This document shows positions 52,281-60,689 of a DNA stretch of 64,000 nt, piece by piece. The notes below the pieces were generated by a model that was not told where the DNA came from, ran no database searches, and saw only the letters and a program-made list of their open reading frames with translations. Each line of letters starts with the position of its first letter. The first letter of the stretch is position 1. Source of the stretch: JAVKFY01 sp040223615. GTDB taxonomy: Bacteria; Pseudomonadota; Alphaproteobacteria; GCA-2731375. Both the position numbers and the translations under genes were made by a program. The DNA lies in the NCBI GenBank assembly GCA_040223615.1, contig JAVKFY010000040.1, forward strand, positions 124,001-188,000. The letters are read 5' to 3'.

Positions 52281-53203
52281 GTTGCGTTGCCGCCGGCATG
52301 CGGCAACAGCATGCCGAGGACGAAGCGGTGGAACGGCGTGTCGATGCCGGCCTCGGCGCCGAGCCGGCACAGCGTGCCGCTCAACCATTCCACTTCCAGC
52401 TTCTTGCCCTGCAGCAAATCGACGGTGAGCGAGGCGCGCCAAGTCGGCGGCATGGTCTGCACGAAAGCCAGCGTGTTCTCGATGTCCTGCTTGCTCAACG
52501 CGACGCCCTGCGCGTTGCCGACGGCGACCACCTCGGCCATCGCCTCGCGGGCCAGGCGCCAGGTCTCCGGCGTGTCGAGAATACGGGCCAGCGGCACGCG
52601 GGTGGTGGCGCTGATACCGCCCATCGAGGCCAGCAGCATGAACTTGCGCCACAGTTCCAGGCGGATGTCCGGGCTGACGGTGATCTCCACGCCGGTCTTG
52701 CCGGCCAGGTCGGCGAAGCGTCGCAGGCGATCGCTGCTGCCGCCGTTCGGCTCGCCGACGATCAGGCCGTTGAGCGCGTTGTGCTGGATCACGCCAGGCC
52801 CGGCGATCACGGCGTTGATCATCACCACGCTGGGCATGGCGTGGCCGTCGCCCAGCACCTCGTCGACGATGCCGGGCGCGTCGACGCCGTTCTGCAGGGT
52901 CACGACGGCGGTGTCCGGCTTCAGCAACGGGCGCATCGCGGCCGCCGTGCCGGCCACGTCGTAGAGCTTGACCCCGAACAGCACCACGTCGGCCGGACCG
53001 AGGTCGGCCGGATCGTCGCTCGCGGTTGCTGGATTGACGTGCATGTCGCCGTTCGGGCTGGTGACCTTCAGGCCATGTTCGCGGATCGCCGCCAGGTGCG
53101 GGCCGCGGGCGATGAAACCGACCTCGGCGCCGGCTTCGGCCAGGCGGGCGCCGAGATAGCCGCCAATGGCGCCGGTCCCCATCACCGCGATCTTCATGCT
53201 CAT
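52277..53203 (-). CDS. 2-dehydropantoate 2-reductase family protein
   Basis: The protein has 308 residues; ATG at 53203 with another at 53197. The N-terminal NADP motif KIAVMGTGAIGGYLGARLAE, VVTLQNGV and the C-terminal NAVIAGPGVIQHN...RKFMLLASMGGISATTRVPL with the catalytic Lys/Glu regions are PanE-like. PanE makes pantoate for coenzyme A, but many paralogues reduce other 2-oxo acids; no panB or panC is nearby. It is transcribed alone. Confidence 0.87.
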   Translation of the reverse strand: MSMKIAVMGTGAIGGYLGARLAEAGAEVGFIARGPHLAAIREHGLKVTSPNGDMHVNPATASDDPADLGPADVVLFGVKLYDVAGTAAAMRPLLKPDTAVVTLQNGVDAPGIVDEVLGDGHAMPSVVMINAVIAGPGVIQHNALNGLIVGEPNGGSSDRLRRFADLAGKTGVEITVSPDIRLELWRKFMLLASMGGISATTRVPLARILDTPETWRLAREAMAEVVAVGNAQGVALSKQDIENTLAFVQTMPPTWRASLTVDLLQGKKLEVEWLSGTLCRLGAEAGIDTPFHRFVLGMLLPHAGGNAT

Positions 53204-53216
53204 GAGGATGCTCCGA

Positions 53217-55019
53217 TCAGGCTCCGGTGGCCGACTGCTGGCCCGACGGGACCACGCGTTCGGAGGGGAAGGTGAGCCATACCGTGGTGCCGACGCCTTC
53301 CTCGCTGTCCAGCCGCAGGCTGCCGCCGTGCAGTTCGGTCAGCGAGCGGACCAGGGTCAGGCCCAGGCCGCTGCCCTGGAACTCGCGGGTCAGCGGGTCG
53401 CTGGCCTGGCCGAAGGGCTCCAGCACCTTGTCGAGCTGGTCGGCGGGGATGCCGATGCCGGTATCCTGCACCGCCACCTCCAGTTCGTCGCCGCGCCGGC
53501 GGCCGCGCAGCGTGATGACGCCGCCGGCCGGGGTGAACTTGATCGCATTCGACAACAGGTTCATCAGGATCTGCTTCATCGCCCGGCCGTCGGCCCACAG
53601 GTGCGGCAGGCCGGCGGGCAAATCCTGGCGCAAGGTGAGCTGGCCGCGCCCCAGCATGCCGCCGAGCACCCGCTCCAGGTCGTCGGCGACTTCCGGCAGC
53701 GAGACTTCCTCCTCGTTGAGTTGCAAGCGGCCGGCCTCGATCTTCGACAGGTCGAGGATGTCGTTGATCACCTGCAGCAGGTGCGCGCCGCTGTCGTAGA
53801 TGTCGTTGGCATATTCGCCGTAGCGCGCGTCGGCATGCTTGCCGAAGGTCTCGTCGCGCAGGATCTCGGCGAAGCCGAGCACGGCGTTCAACGGCGTGCG
53901 CAACTCGTGGCTGACCAGGGCGAGGAAGTCGGACTTGGCCCGGTTCGCCGACTCCGCCTCGTACATGGCGGCGCGCAACTGCTGCTCGCGGCGCTTGATC
54001 GCGGTGATGTCGACATGGACGGTGACGATGCCGCCGCGGCTGGTGCGGAAATCCGAGCTGCGCAGCCAGCGGCCGGACGACAGTTCCTGTTCGAAGGTGC
54101 CCTGGGCCTCGCGGTGGCGGTGGATGCGGGCGGCCTTCCAGTCGGCCTCGGCCGGCGCAGGGCCCGGCGGCGGCGCTGGCTCGCCGTAAAGCAAGTCCTC
54201 GAAGGGCGTGCCCGGCACCAGCTTCTCGGACGGGATGTCCAGCATCTCGCCGTAACGCGGGTTGGAGACCACGAGCCGGTCCTCGGCGTCGAACAGCGCG
54301 AAGCCGTTGGAGATGGTCTCGATCGCGTCCAGCAGGTCGGCGCGGGCGCCGCGCACCGCCTGCAGCAGTTCGGCGTTGGCGATGCGGGTGCGCACGTTCT
54401 CCACCAGCGTGCCGTAGAAGGAGCGCGAGGCGGCCAGCATGACGATGACGAACAGGGTCATCATCGCCGCCAGCGCGTAGTGCATCTGCGTGCCTTCCAT
54501 CAGCATGCGCACCACCATCGGACCGGTGATCAACACCAGGGCGCCGATTGCGGCGGCCGGCAGGCACGACATCATGGTCGCGGTGCCGGCCGAGACGCCG
54601 GCGACCACGATCGCCAGGAAGGTCTGCAGCGGCAGCGAGCCGGTCGGGAACAGCCCGGCGGCGGCGATGCCCCACAACAGGCTGCCGCCGATGGTCAGCG
54701 CCAGGGCGCGGCGCACGGTCCGCGGGGTGCCGGCCGACGGCAGCTGCGGCTTGCCGCGCTGGCGCAGCCACACCGCCAGGCGCCAGAAGCTGAAGAACAG
54801 GATGACTGCCAGCCAGGCGGCGACCACCGGCTTCGGCTCCACCGGCCACAGCACCCAGGCGACCAGCGAGCCGTTGACGATGTTGCCGGCGGCGAGCGAT
54901 ACGGTCTGGCGCCGGGCGATATCGATCTGCGCGGCGCGGATCGCCTGCGCCTCGGCGGAGTCGTCCGTCGGATGATCGAACCAGAAGGTGTTGAGGCCGG
55001 TCATGGTGAGCTTCAACAT
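53217..55019 (-). CDS. Membrane sensor histidine kinase with PAS domain
   Basis: The protein has 600 residues; the ATG at 55019 begins MLKLTMTGLNTFWF, while the longer frame upstream overlaps the divergent gene. Residues ~40-190 contain five or six hydrophobic segments, then a PAS domain (AIETISNGFALFDAEDRLVVSN) and a coiled coil. The dimerisation/phosphoacceptor site is H~370 in ALVSHELRTPLN, with N-box NLLSNAIKFTP, G1 DTGIGIP and G2 GSGLGL. No response regulator or receiver domain is adjacent. The signal is unknown. Confidence 0.93.
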   Translation of the reverse strand: MLKLTMTGLNTFWFDHPTDDSAEAQAIRAAQIDIARRQTVSLAAGNIVNGSLVAWVLWPVEPKPVVAAWLAVILFFSFWRLAVWLRQRGKPQLPSAGTPRTVRRALALTIGGSLLWGIAAAGLFPTGSLPLQTFLAIVVAGVSAGTATMMSCLPAAAIGALVLITGPMVVRMLMEGTQMHYALAAMMTLFVIVMLAASRSFYGTLVENVRTRIANAELLQAVRGARADLLDAIETISNGFALFDAEDRLVVSNPRYGEMLDIPSEKLVPGTPFEDLLYGEPAPPPGPAPAEADWKAARIHRHREAQGTFEQELSSGRWLRSSDFRTSRGGIVTVHVDITAIKRREQQLRAAMYEAESANRAKSDFLALVSHELRTPLNAVLGFAEILRDETFGKHADARYGEYANDIYDSGAHLLQVINDILDLSKIEAGRLQLNEEEVSLPEVADDLERVLGGMLGRGQLTLRQDLPAGLPHLWADGRAMKQILMNLLSNAIKFTPAGGVITLRGRRRGDELEVAVQDTGIGIPADQLDKVLEPFGQASDPLTREFQGSGLGLTLVRSLTELHGGSLRLDSEEGVGTTVWLTFPSERVVPSGQQSATGA

Positions 55020-55056
55020 AGGCAAACTGCGCAGTGCGGCATAGCCGGGAGGTAAC

Positions 55057-55857
55057 GTGCGTTCATCGAACGACGGCGGAGCGGATGGCGACTGGCGACC
55101 GTTCGAGACCATCGACGTCGGCCCGGCGCCGGTGCTGGTCGCCTGCGACCATGCCAGCAACCGGGTGCCGCCGGACTGTCCCGACCTCGGCGTGCCGGCC
55201 GAGGTGATGGCCCAGCACGTCGCCTGGGACATCGGCGCCGGTCCGGTCACCCGCCACCTGGTGCGCCACCTCGACGCCCAGGCGATCCTGTGCGGCACCT
55301 CGCGGCTGGTGATCGACTGCAACCGGTTTCCCGGCGGCACCGGCTCGATCGTTCAGGTCAGCGACGGCATCGCCGTGCCGGGCAACCAGGACCTGTCGTC
55401 GCGCGAGGTGGAACGCCGCCACGACCGCTATTTCGAGCCCTATCACCAGGAGATGGCGCGTCGGGTCGAGGCGCTGACCGAGGGCGAGCGGGTGCCGGTG
55501 ATCGTCTCGGTGCATACCTTCACGCCCAGCTTTGGCGGCGTCGACCGGCCCTGGGATGTCGGCGTGCTGTGGGATCCCATCGACGACCGGCTGGCACCTA
55601 CCATGCTCGAACAACTACGCTCGCGCGGCGACCTGGTGGTCGGCGACAACGAGCCGTATACGGCGCTGGAGCCGCTGGGCTATTCGCTGGCGGTGTTCGG
55701 GCGTGACGAGGGCATCCCGATGGCGGTGTTCGAGATTCGTCAGGACCTGGTGGCCGACGCCGCCGGCGCGGACCGCTGGGGCCTGATCCTGGCCGAGGCC
55801 CTGCGCCCGGTACTGGCGCGGCCGGGGCTATATCGCAGACGGGAGCGGGCGGCATGA
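55057..55857 (+). CDS. N-formylglutamate amidohydrolase family protein
   Basis: The protein has 266 residues from a GTG. CDHASNRVPPDCPDLG, HVAWDIGAGPVTRHLV and SRLVIDCNR are the family signatures, with metal-binding His/Asp/Glu candidates in these segments and in SVHTFTPSF. HutG-type enzymes remove formate from N-formylglutamate, but no hut genes are present and many alphaproteobacterial members are isolated. It overlaps the YbdK gene (ATGA at 55854), so the two are coupled. Confidence 0.9.
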   Translation: MRSSNDGGADGDWRPFETIDVGPAPVLVACDHASNRVPPDCPDLGVPAEVMAQHVAWDIGAGPVTRHLVRHLDAQAILCGTSRLVIDCNRFPGGTGSIVQVSDGIAVPGNQDLSSREVERRHDRYFEPYHQEMARRVEALTEGERVPVIVSVHTFTPSFGGVDRPWDVGVLWDPIDDRLAPTMLEQLRSRGDLVVGDNEPYTALEPLGYSLAVFGRDEGIPMAVFEIRQDLVADAAGADRWGLILAEALRPVLARPGLYRRRERAA

Positions 55858-56990
55858 TCGAGGCACCGAGCCTGACCATGGGGATCGAGGAGGAATATCT
55901 CCTGGTCGAGCGCGAGACCGGCGCGCTGGCCGCCGACCCGCCGCGCGAGTTGATGGCGAAATGCGAGGAGGCGCTGGGCGTCCGGGTGACCGGCGAGTTC
56001 CTGCGCTCGCAGATCGAGGTCGGCACGGCGGTCTGCAAGAATATCGCCGAGGCGCGAGCCCAGTTGCGCGAGCTGCGCGGCACCATCGCGCGCGTCGCCG
56101 GCGAGTACGGCTTGGCGCCGGTCGCCGCCTCGACGCATCCGTTCGCCGAGTGGCACGAGCAGCGCCACACCGACAAGGACCGCTACGACACCCTGGCGCG
56201 CGACATGCAGGCGGTCGGCCGCCGGCTGCTGATCTGCGGCATGCACGTGCATTGCGGCATCGAGGACGAGGACAGCCGCGTCGACCTGATGAATCAGGTC
56301 GCCTATTTCCTGCCGCACCTGCTGGCGCTGTCGACCTCCTCGCCGTTCTGGCAGGGCGAGCCGACCGGCCTGATGTCGTATCGGCTCACGGTGTTCGACG
56401 CGCTGCCGCGCACCGGCGTGCCGGAGCGGCTGGAGTCGTACGGCGACTACCAGCGCCTGGTGAACCGGCTGATCGGCGCCGGTCTGATCGAGGACGGCAG
56501 CAAGATCTGGTGGGACATCCGACCGTCGAGCCGCTTTCCGACCCTGGAGATGCGCATGACCGACGTGTGCACCTATCTGGAGGACACGTTGACGATCGCG
56601 GCTTTGTACCAGTCGCTGTTGTCGATGCTGGCCCGGCTGCGCCGCGACAACCAGCGCTGGCGCGTCTACCCGGCGATGTGCGTGGCGGAGAACCGTTGGC
56701 GGGCGCAGCGCTACGGCGTCACCGACACGCTGGTCGATTTCGGCAAGGGCGCGCAGGTGCCATATCCCGACCTGCTGCAGGAAATCGTCGACCTGGTGTC
56801 GGCCGATGCCGCGTTGCTGGGCTGCCTGGCCGAGGTCAACCGCGCCAACGAGATCGCCGCCGGCGGCACCAGCGCGCAAAAACAGCTCAAGGTCTACGAG
56901 ACGGCGATGATCGAAGGCGCCAGCGCCGACGACGCTTGCCGCGCCGTGGTCGACTGGCTGATCGCGGAGACGGTCCGCGACGTCGGCTGA
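55854..56990 (+). CDS. Carboxylate-amine ligase YbdK-like (GCS2 family)
   Basis: The protein has 378 residues and belongs to the glutamate-cysteine ligase 2 family: MGIEEEYLLVERETGAL at the N-terminus binds ATP, GMHVHCGIEDED and SSPFWQGEPTGLMSYR are conserved, and DIRPSSRFPTLEMRMTDV is diagnostic. YbdK has weak glutamate-cysteine ligase activity; the natural amine and acid are not established. Translational coupling to the formylglutamate hydrolase suggests a common amino-acid-conjugate substrate (inference). Confidence 0.92.
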   Translation: MIEAPSLTMGIEEEYLLVERETGALAADPPRELMAKCEEALGVRVTGEFLRSQIEVGTAVCKNIAEARAQLRELRGTIARVAGEYGLAPVAASTHPFAEWHEQRHTDKDRYDTLARDMQAVGRRLLICGMHVHCGIEDEDSRVDLMNQVAYFLPHLLALSTSSPFWQGEPTGLMSYRLTVFDALPRTGVPERLESYGDYQRLVNRLIGAGLIEDGSKIWWDIRPSSRFPTLEMRMTDVCTYLEDTLTIAALYQSLLSMLARLRRDNQRWRVYPAMCVAENRWRAQRYGVTDTLVDFGKGAQVPYPDLLQEIVDLVSADAALLGCLAEVNRANEIAAGGTSAQKQLKVYETAMIEGASADDACRAVVDWLIAETVRDVG

Positions 56991-57139
56991 CCGCTTGCCA
57001 GTTGGCGGCGGCAGATCGAGGCTGATCTGAGACGGATCGAGCCGCACGCGGCGTGACTGCCGGCCCTTGCCAGCACGGCCGCTTGTCCCCTATGTCAGGG
57101 CGACTTTGCATTTGGGCCCGACAACAGAGGAGAGCCGCG

Positions 57140-57454
57140 ATGAGCAAGGCATCCGAGTATGACGAGCAGACCCGGCTGGAGCTGGAGGCGGCCGCCTTCC
57201 GCCGCCTGGTCGAGCACTTCCGCGAGCGCACCGACGTGCAGAATATCGACATGATGAACCTGGCCGGCTTCTGCCGGAACTGCCTGTCCAACTGGTACCA
57301 GGAAGCCGCCGCCGACAAGGGCAAGAGCCTGTCCAAGGCGGAGGCGCGCGAGATCATCTACGGCATGCCGTTCGACGAGTGGAAGGCCAAGTACCAGAAG
57401 GAGGCCACGCCGGAGCAGCAGGCCGCCTTCACCCAGAACGCCCCGAAGCACTAG
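57140..57454 (+). CDS. DUF1244 family protein
   Basis: The protein has 104 residues; AGGAGAG sets the ATG at 57140. It is the small alphaproteobacterial DUF1244 protein: AFRRLVEHFRERTDVQNIDMMNLAGFCRNCLSNWY and IIYGMPFDEWKAKYQ are hallmark segments (read in two parts). The conserved CRNC pair could bind a metal. The function is unknown. The GapR gene starts 3 bp downstream, a pairing common in Alphaproteobacteria as I recall. Confidence 0.92.
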   Translation: MSKASEYDEQTRLELEAAAFRRLVEHFRERTDVQNIDMMNLAGFCRNCLSNWYQEAAADKGKSLSKAEAREIIYGMPFDEWKAKYQKEATPEQQAAFTQNAPKH

Positions 57455-57457
57455 TCC

Positions 57458-57703
57458 ATGGCGGAAGTGGGCGGCATTGCCGCGGACCGGCTGAAGCAGC
57501 TCATCGAGCGCATCGAACGTCTGGAAGAAGAAAAGAAGGCGCTGGCCGACGACATCAAGGATGTCTATGGCGAGGCCAAGGCGATCGGCTTCGACCCGAA
57601 GGTGATGCGCCAGGTGGTGAAGCTGCGCAAGATGGCCAAGGACGACCGACAGGAACAGGAAGCGCTGCTGGACACCTACCTGCACGCGCTGGGCATGGAG
57701 TGA
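57458..57703 (+). CDS. gapR: GapR family DNA-binding protein (DUF2312/UPF0335)
   Basis: The protein has 81 residues, the family's usual length. The helical, charged sequence IERIERLEEEKKALADD then AIGFDPKVMRQVVKLRKM matches DUF2312. In Caulobacter GapR is a nucleoid-associated protein that clamps overtwisted DNA ahead of replication and transcription and aids topoisomerases. Basic residues in the middle would contact the backbone. It follows DUF1244 by 3 bp and precedes the dehydrogenase by 5 bp. Confidence 0.93.
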   Translation: MAEVGGIAADRLKQLIERIERLEEEKKALADDIKDVYGEAKAIGFDPKVMRQVVKLRKMAKDDRQEQEALLDTYLHALGME

Positions 57704-57708
57704 CCGCG

Positions 57709-59040
57709 ATGGCGGCGAAGATCGAGAAAGTCGCGGTGATCGGCTCGGGCACCATGGGTGCCGGAATCGCCGCGCTGGCGGCGAGCAGCGGGGCGCAGGT
57801 TCTGCTGCTCGACATGCCGGCCAAGGAGGGCGAGCGCAACGCCGTCGCCGCCGGCGCCAAGGCGCGCATGCTGGAGGGGCGGGCGCCGATGCTGGACGAT
57901 GCGGCGGCCGCGGACCGGATCAGCGTTGGCAACTTCGACGACGACATGGGCAAGCTCGCCGACGTCGATTGGATCTGCGAGGTGATCGTGGAGAACCTGG
58001 CGATCAAGCGGTCGATGTTCGAGCGTCTTGAAGCGGCGCGTGGCGACGGCTCGATCCTGACCACTAACACCTCGGGCATCCCGCTGCACGCGATCACCGA
58101 GGGCATGCCGGCGCGACTGCTGAAGGACGTTGCCGTCACTCACTTCTTCAACCCCGTGAAGGTGATGAAGCTGGTGGAGCTGGTGCCGGGCGAAGAGATG
58201 GACAAGGGCCAGCTCGACCGCATCGCCACCTATCTCGACGGCGGCCTCGGCAAGGGCGTGGTCTGGGGCAAGGACACGGTCAACTTCATCGCCAACAGGA
58301 TCGGCTGCTTCTGGATGCTCGCCGGCCTGAACGAGGCGCAGGCGGCGTTCGATGCCGGGCTCGACCTGGAGGACCTGGACGCGGCCCTGGGGGCGCCGGT
58401 GGGGGTGCCGCCGACGGCGCTCTACGGCCTGCTCGACCTGGTGGGGCTCGACGTGCTCGGGCTGGTTTCGACGAACCTGCAGGAGAACCTACCGGCAGAC
58501 GACGCCGGGCGGCCCTACGCGCAGCTCCCGCCCAAGGTCGACGCGATGTACAAGCGCGGCCAGATCGGCCGCAAGGCCGGCGGCGGCTTCTACCGCATGA
58601 CCAAGACCGACGACGGCGGCCGGCTGAAAGAGACCTTCGACCTGAAGACCGAGAGCTGGCGCGAGAGCAAGACCGCCGAGCTGTCGCCGGACCAGCAGAG
58701 CCTGGCCGGGCTGCTGGGTGGCGACGACGCGCTGTCGCGCTTCGTGTGGAAGACCATGGGCGCGACCATGGCCTACGCGGCCGAGCTGGTGCCGGAAATC
58801 GCCGACGACATCGTCAATGTCGACCGCGCCATGCGCTGGGGCTTCAACTGGCGCCAGGGCCCGTTCGAGATGATCGACGCCGTCGGCGCGGACAGCTTCG
58901 CCACGCGCCTCAAGGCCGAGGGCATGGCACTGCCGAACATGCTGCAGGTCTTGCAGACGTCCGGCGGCAAGAGCTTCTACCGCAACGACGGTGCCGAGTT
59001 CCTCGGCGTCGACGGCCAGTATCACAAGGTGCCCGCCTAG
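57709..59040 (+). CDS. 3-hydroxyacyl-CoA dehydrogenase without an enoyl-CoA hydratase domain
   Basis: The protein has 443 residues; a GTG at 57700 is an alternative. The NAD motif AVIGSGTMGAGIAA opens the Rossmann domain; the catalytic His is in VTHFFNPVKVMKL and the second domain includes GKDTVNFIANRIGCF. The second half continues through NVDRAMRWGFNWRQGPFEMIDAVG. In the ~770-residue relatives I know, a hydratase domain follows the segment corresponding to the end of this protein; here a TAG stops it there and the next gene is on the other strand. It oxidises 3-hydroxyacyl-CoA in beta-oxidation and would need a separate hydratase. Confidence 0.88.
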   Translation: MAAKIEKVAVIGSGTMGAGIAALAASSGAQVLLLDMPAKEGERNAVAAGAKARMLEGRAPMLDDAAAADRISVGNFDDDMGKLADVDWICEVIVENLAIKRSMFERLEAARGDGSILTTNTSGIPLHAITEGMPARLLKDVAVTHFFNPVKVMKLVELVPGEEMDKGQLDRIATYLDGGLGKGVVWGKDTVNFIANRIGCFWMLAGLNEAQAAFDAGLDLEDLDAALGAPVGVPPTALYGLLDLVGLDVLGLVSTNLQENLPADDAGRPYAQLPPKVDAMYKRGQIGRKAGGGFYRMTKTDDGGRLKETFDLKTESWRESKTAELSPDQQSLAGLLGGDDALSRFVWKTMGATMAYAAELVPEIADDIVNVDRAMRWGFNWRQGPFEMIDAVGADSFATRLKAEGMALPNMLQVLQTSGGKSFYRNDGAEFLGVDGQYHKVPA

Positions 59041-59900
59041 CGCCGGTTCGCCACCCAGGTCCCGAGCAGGATCAGTGTCAGGGCGGCCAGTGCCGGCCAG
59101 CCGGGGCGTTCGGCCAGTAGCACGATGCCCAGTCCGGTGGCGATGAGCGGCGCCAGGTAGTTGGCGCTGGCGACGAAGTTGGCGCCAACGGCCTTGGCCA
59201 GGTGCATGTAGATGAGGGTCGCGGCGGCGGTCGAGACCAGGCCCAGCGCGGCGCAGGCGATCAGCGCGGTGGCGGTCGGGTTGACGTCCATGCCGTCGCC
59301 AACGGCGGCCGGAAATACCAGCACGGTACCGATCAGCAGGGCGCCGGCGCTGCTCGCCGCGGTCGGCACCGGCGGCATCATCCGGGCGACGATGATGGAG
59401 ATGGCAAAGCAGCACGCGGCGCCGATCAGCAGCGACTGCGCGATCAGGTCGGCGCCGAGCCCGGTCAGCGCCTCCGGCCCGACCAGCACCACCACGCCCA
59501 GGAAACCGACGACGACGCCGACCAGCCGGCGCGCCGTGAGCTTCTCGTCGGCGAAGGCCCAGTGCGCCGCCAGCATGGTCAACAGCGGCGTCGTGGTGAT
59601 CAGAATCGCGGCAAGCGCGCTGCTCACCTGCTCCTCGGCCGAGGAGATCAGGAAGTAGGGCAGGGCGTTGCCGAACAGGCCGACGCCGGCCATGCCGAGC
59701 CAGGCCTTTGGCGCGCGCGGCCACTCGTGTTTCTGCGCCCGCATCACCAGCACCAGGATCGCGGCGGCCAGTGCCAGCCGGCCCAGCGTCATTGTCGCCG
59801 GCGGCATGCCGGTCAGCGCCAGCTTGATCAGCGCGTAGTTCGAGCCCCAGCACGCGGCCAGCGCCGCCAGCAGGATGACGTTGCGAAGGTTGGAGGTCAT
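59037..59900 (-). CDS. EamA/DMT family transporter
   Basis: The protein has 287 residues with ten predicted transmembrane helices in two EamA repeats (AALAACWGSNYALIKLALTG; IACAALGLVSTAAATLIYMHLAKAVGA). Such proteins export amino acids or other metabolites, or import solutes. It shares CTAG at 59037-59040 with the convergent dehydrogenase. The solute is unknown. Confidence 0.92.
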   Translation of the reverse strand: MTSNLRNVILLAALAACWGSNYALIKLALTGMPPATMTLGRLALAAAILVLVMRAQKHEWPRAPKAWLGMAGVGLFGNALPYFLISSAEEQVSSALAAILITTTPLLTMLAAHWAFADEKLTARRLVGVVVGFLGVVVLVGPEALTGLGADLIAQSLLIGAACCFAISIIVARMMPPVPTAASSAGALLIGTVLVFPAAVGDGMDVNPTATALIACAALGLVSTAAATLIYMHLAKAVGANFVASANYLAPLIATGLGIVLLAERPGWPALAALTLILLGTWVANRR

Positions 59901-59961
59901 GCGTGCCCGAGCCGGCGAGATACCAGGGTCAAGCCCGGATAGGGCGGGAGAAAAGGGTCGT

Positions 59962-59986
59962 CACGCCCGGACTTGATCCGGGCACC
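59962..59986. repeat. CTTGA-loop palindrome
   Basis: A perfect 7-bp stem, GCCCGGA/TCCGGGC (59965-59983) with loop CTTGA, in the 97-bp spacer between the transporter start and the SDR stop. An opposite-orientation half-palindrome (GGTCAAGCCCGGAT) is at 59927-59940. Same family as the palindromes at 22875 and 47308. Confidence 0.75.
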
Positions 59987-59997
59987 TTTCGCGCGAT

Positions 59998-60684
59998 CTA
60001 GAAGCTCTCGACCCAGGGCCGGACCTCGACCGAGTGCGACCAGGCGCTGCGGTGCTGAACGTGCGTTTGCCAGTAGGTCTCGGCAATGGCGTCGGGTTGC
60101 AGGCGGCTGTCCTCGTCGTTCACGCCGATGCCGCCGTCGATGTTGAAGTGGGCGACGTGGACGCCTTGCGGGTGCAGTTCGCGGGCCAGCGATTCGCCGA
60201 GCGCGCGCAGGCCGAACTTGCCGACCGCGAAGCTCGACGAGCCGGGGAAGCCCTTCATCGACGCGGTGGCGCCGGTCAGCAGGATCGTGCCGGCCTTTTG
60301 CGGGATCATCGCCTGCGCGGCGGCGCGGGCGACCAGGAACCCGCCGAGGCAGCTCCGTTCCCAGGCGCTGACGAACTCCTCCACGGTCTGGTCGGCGACA
60401 TGCTTGCGGTTGCGGCCCGATGCATTGAACACGGCGACGCCCGGCGGTCCGAAAGCCTTTTCCGCCTCGGCGAAGACCCGTTCGACATCGGCTTCCTTGG
60501 TCGCGTCGGCGGCCAGTGCCAGTGCCTGTCCTCCGGCGTCGGTGATCTGCTTGGCCACCGCCTCGGCCTTCTCGCCGGTCCGGGCCGCGACCACCACCGG
60601 ATGGCCGCCGGCGGCGAAGCGGCGCGCCACCGCGCCGCCGAGGCCGGGGCCGACCCCGACCACGATGCAGGTCTTCTCGCTCAT
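59998..60684 (-). CDS. SDR family protein with Phe at the catalytic Tyr position
   Basis: The protein has 228 residues. The cofactor loop is GVGPGLGGAVARRF, the second motif FNASGRN (NAG replaced by NAS), and the active-site segment is S150-S-F152-AVGK156: the YxxxK Tyr is Phe. I recall related bacterial SDRs with the same change, so it is a subgroup feature rather than an error, but normal proton transfer would be impaired. It starts 5 bp after the indolepyruvate oxidoreductase gene and is probably cotranscribed. Confidence 0.87.
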   Translation of the reverse strand: MSEKTCIVVGVGPGLGGAVARRFAAGGHPVVVAARTGEKAEAVAKQITDAGGQALALAADATKEADVERVFAEAEKAFGPPGVAVFNASGRNRKHVADQTVEEFVSAWERSCLGGFLVARAAAQAMIPQKAGTILLTGATASMKGFPGSSSFAVGKFGLRALGESLARELHPQGVHVAHFNIDGGIGVNDEDSRLQPDAIAETYWQTHVQHRSAWSHSVEVRPWVESF

Positions 60685-60689
60685 GTCGT

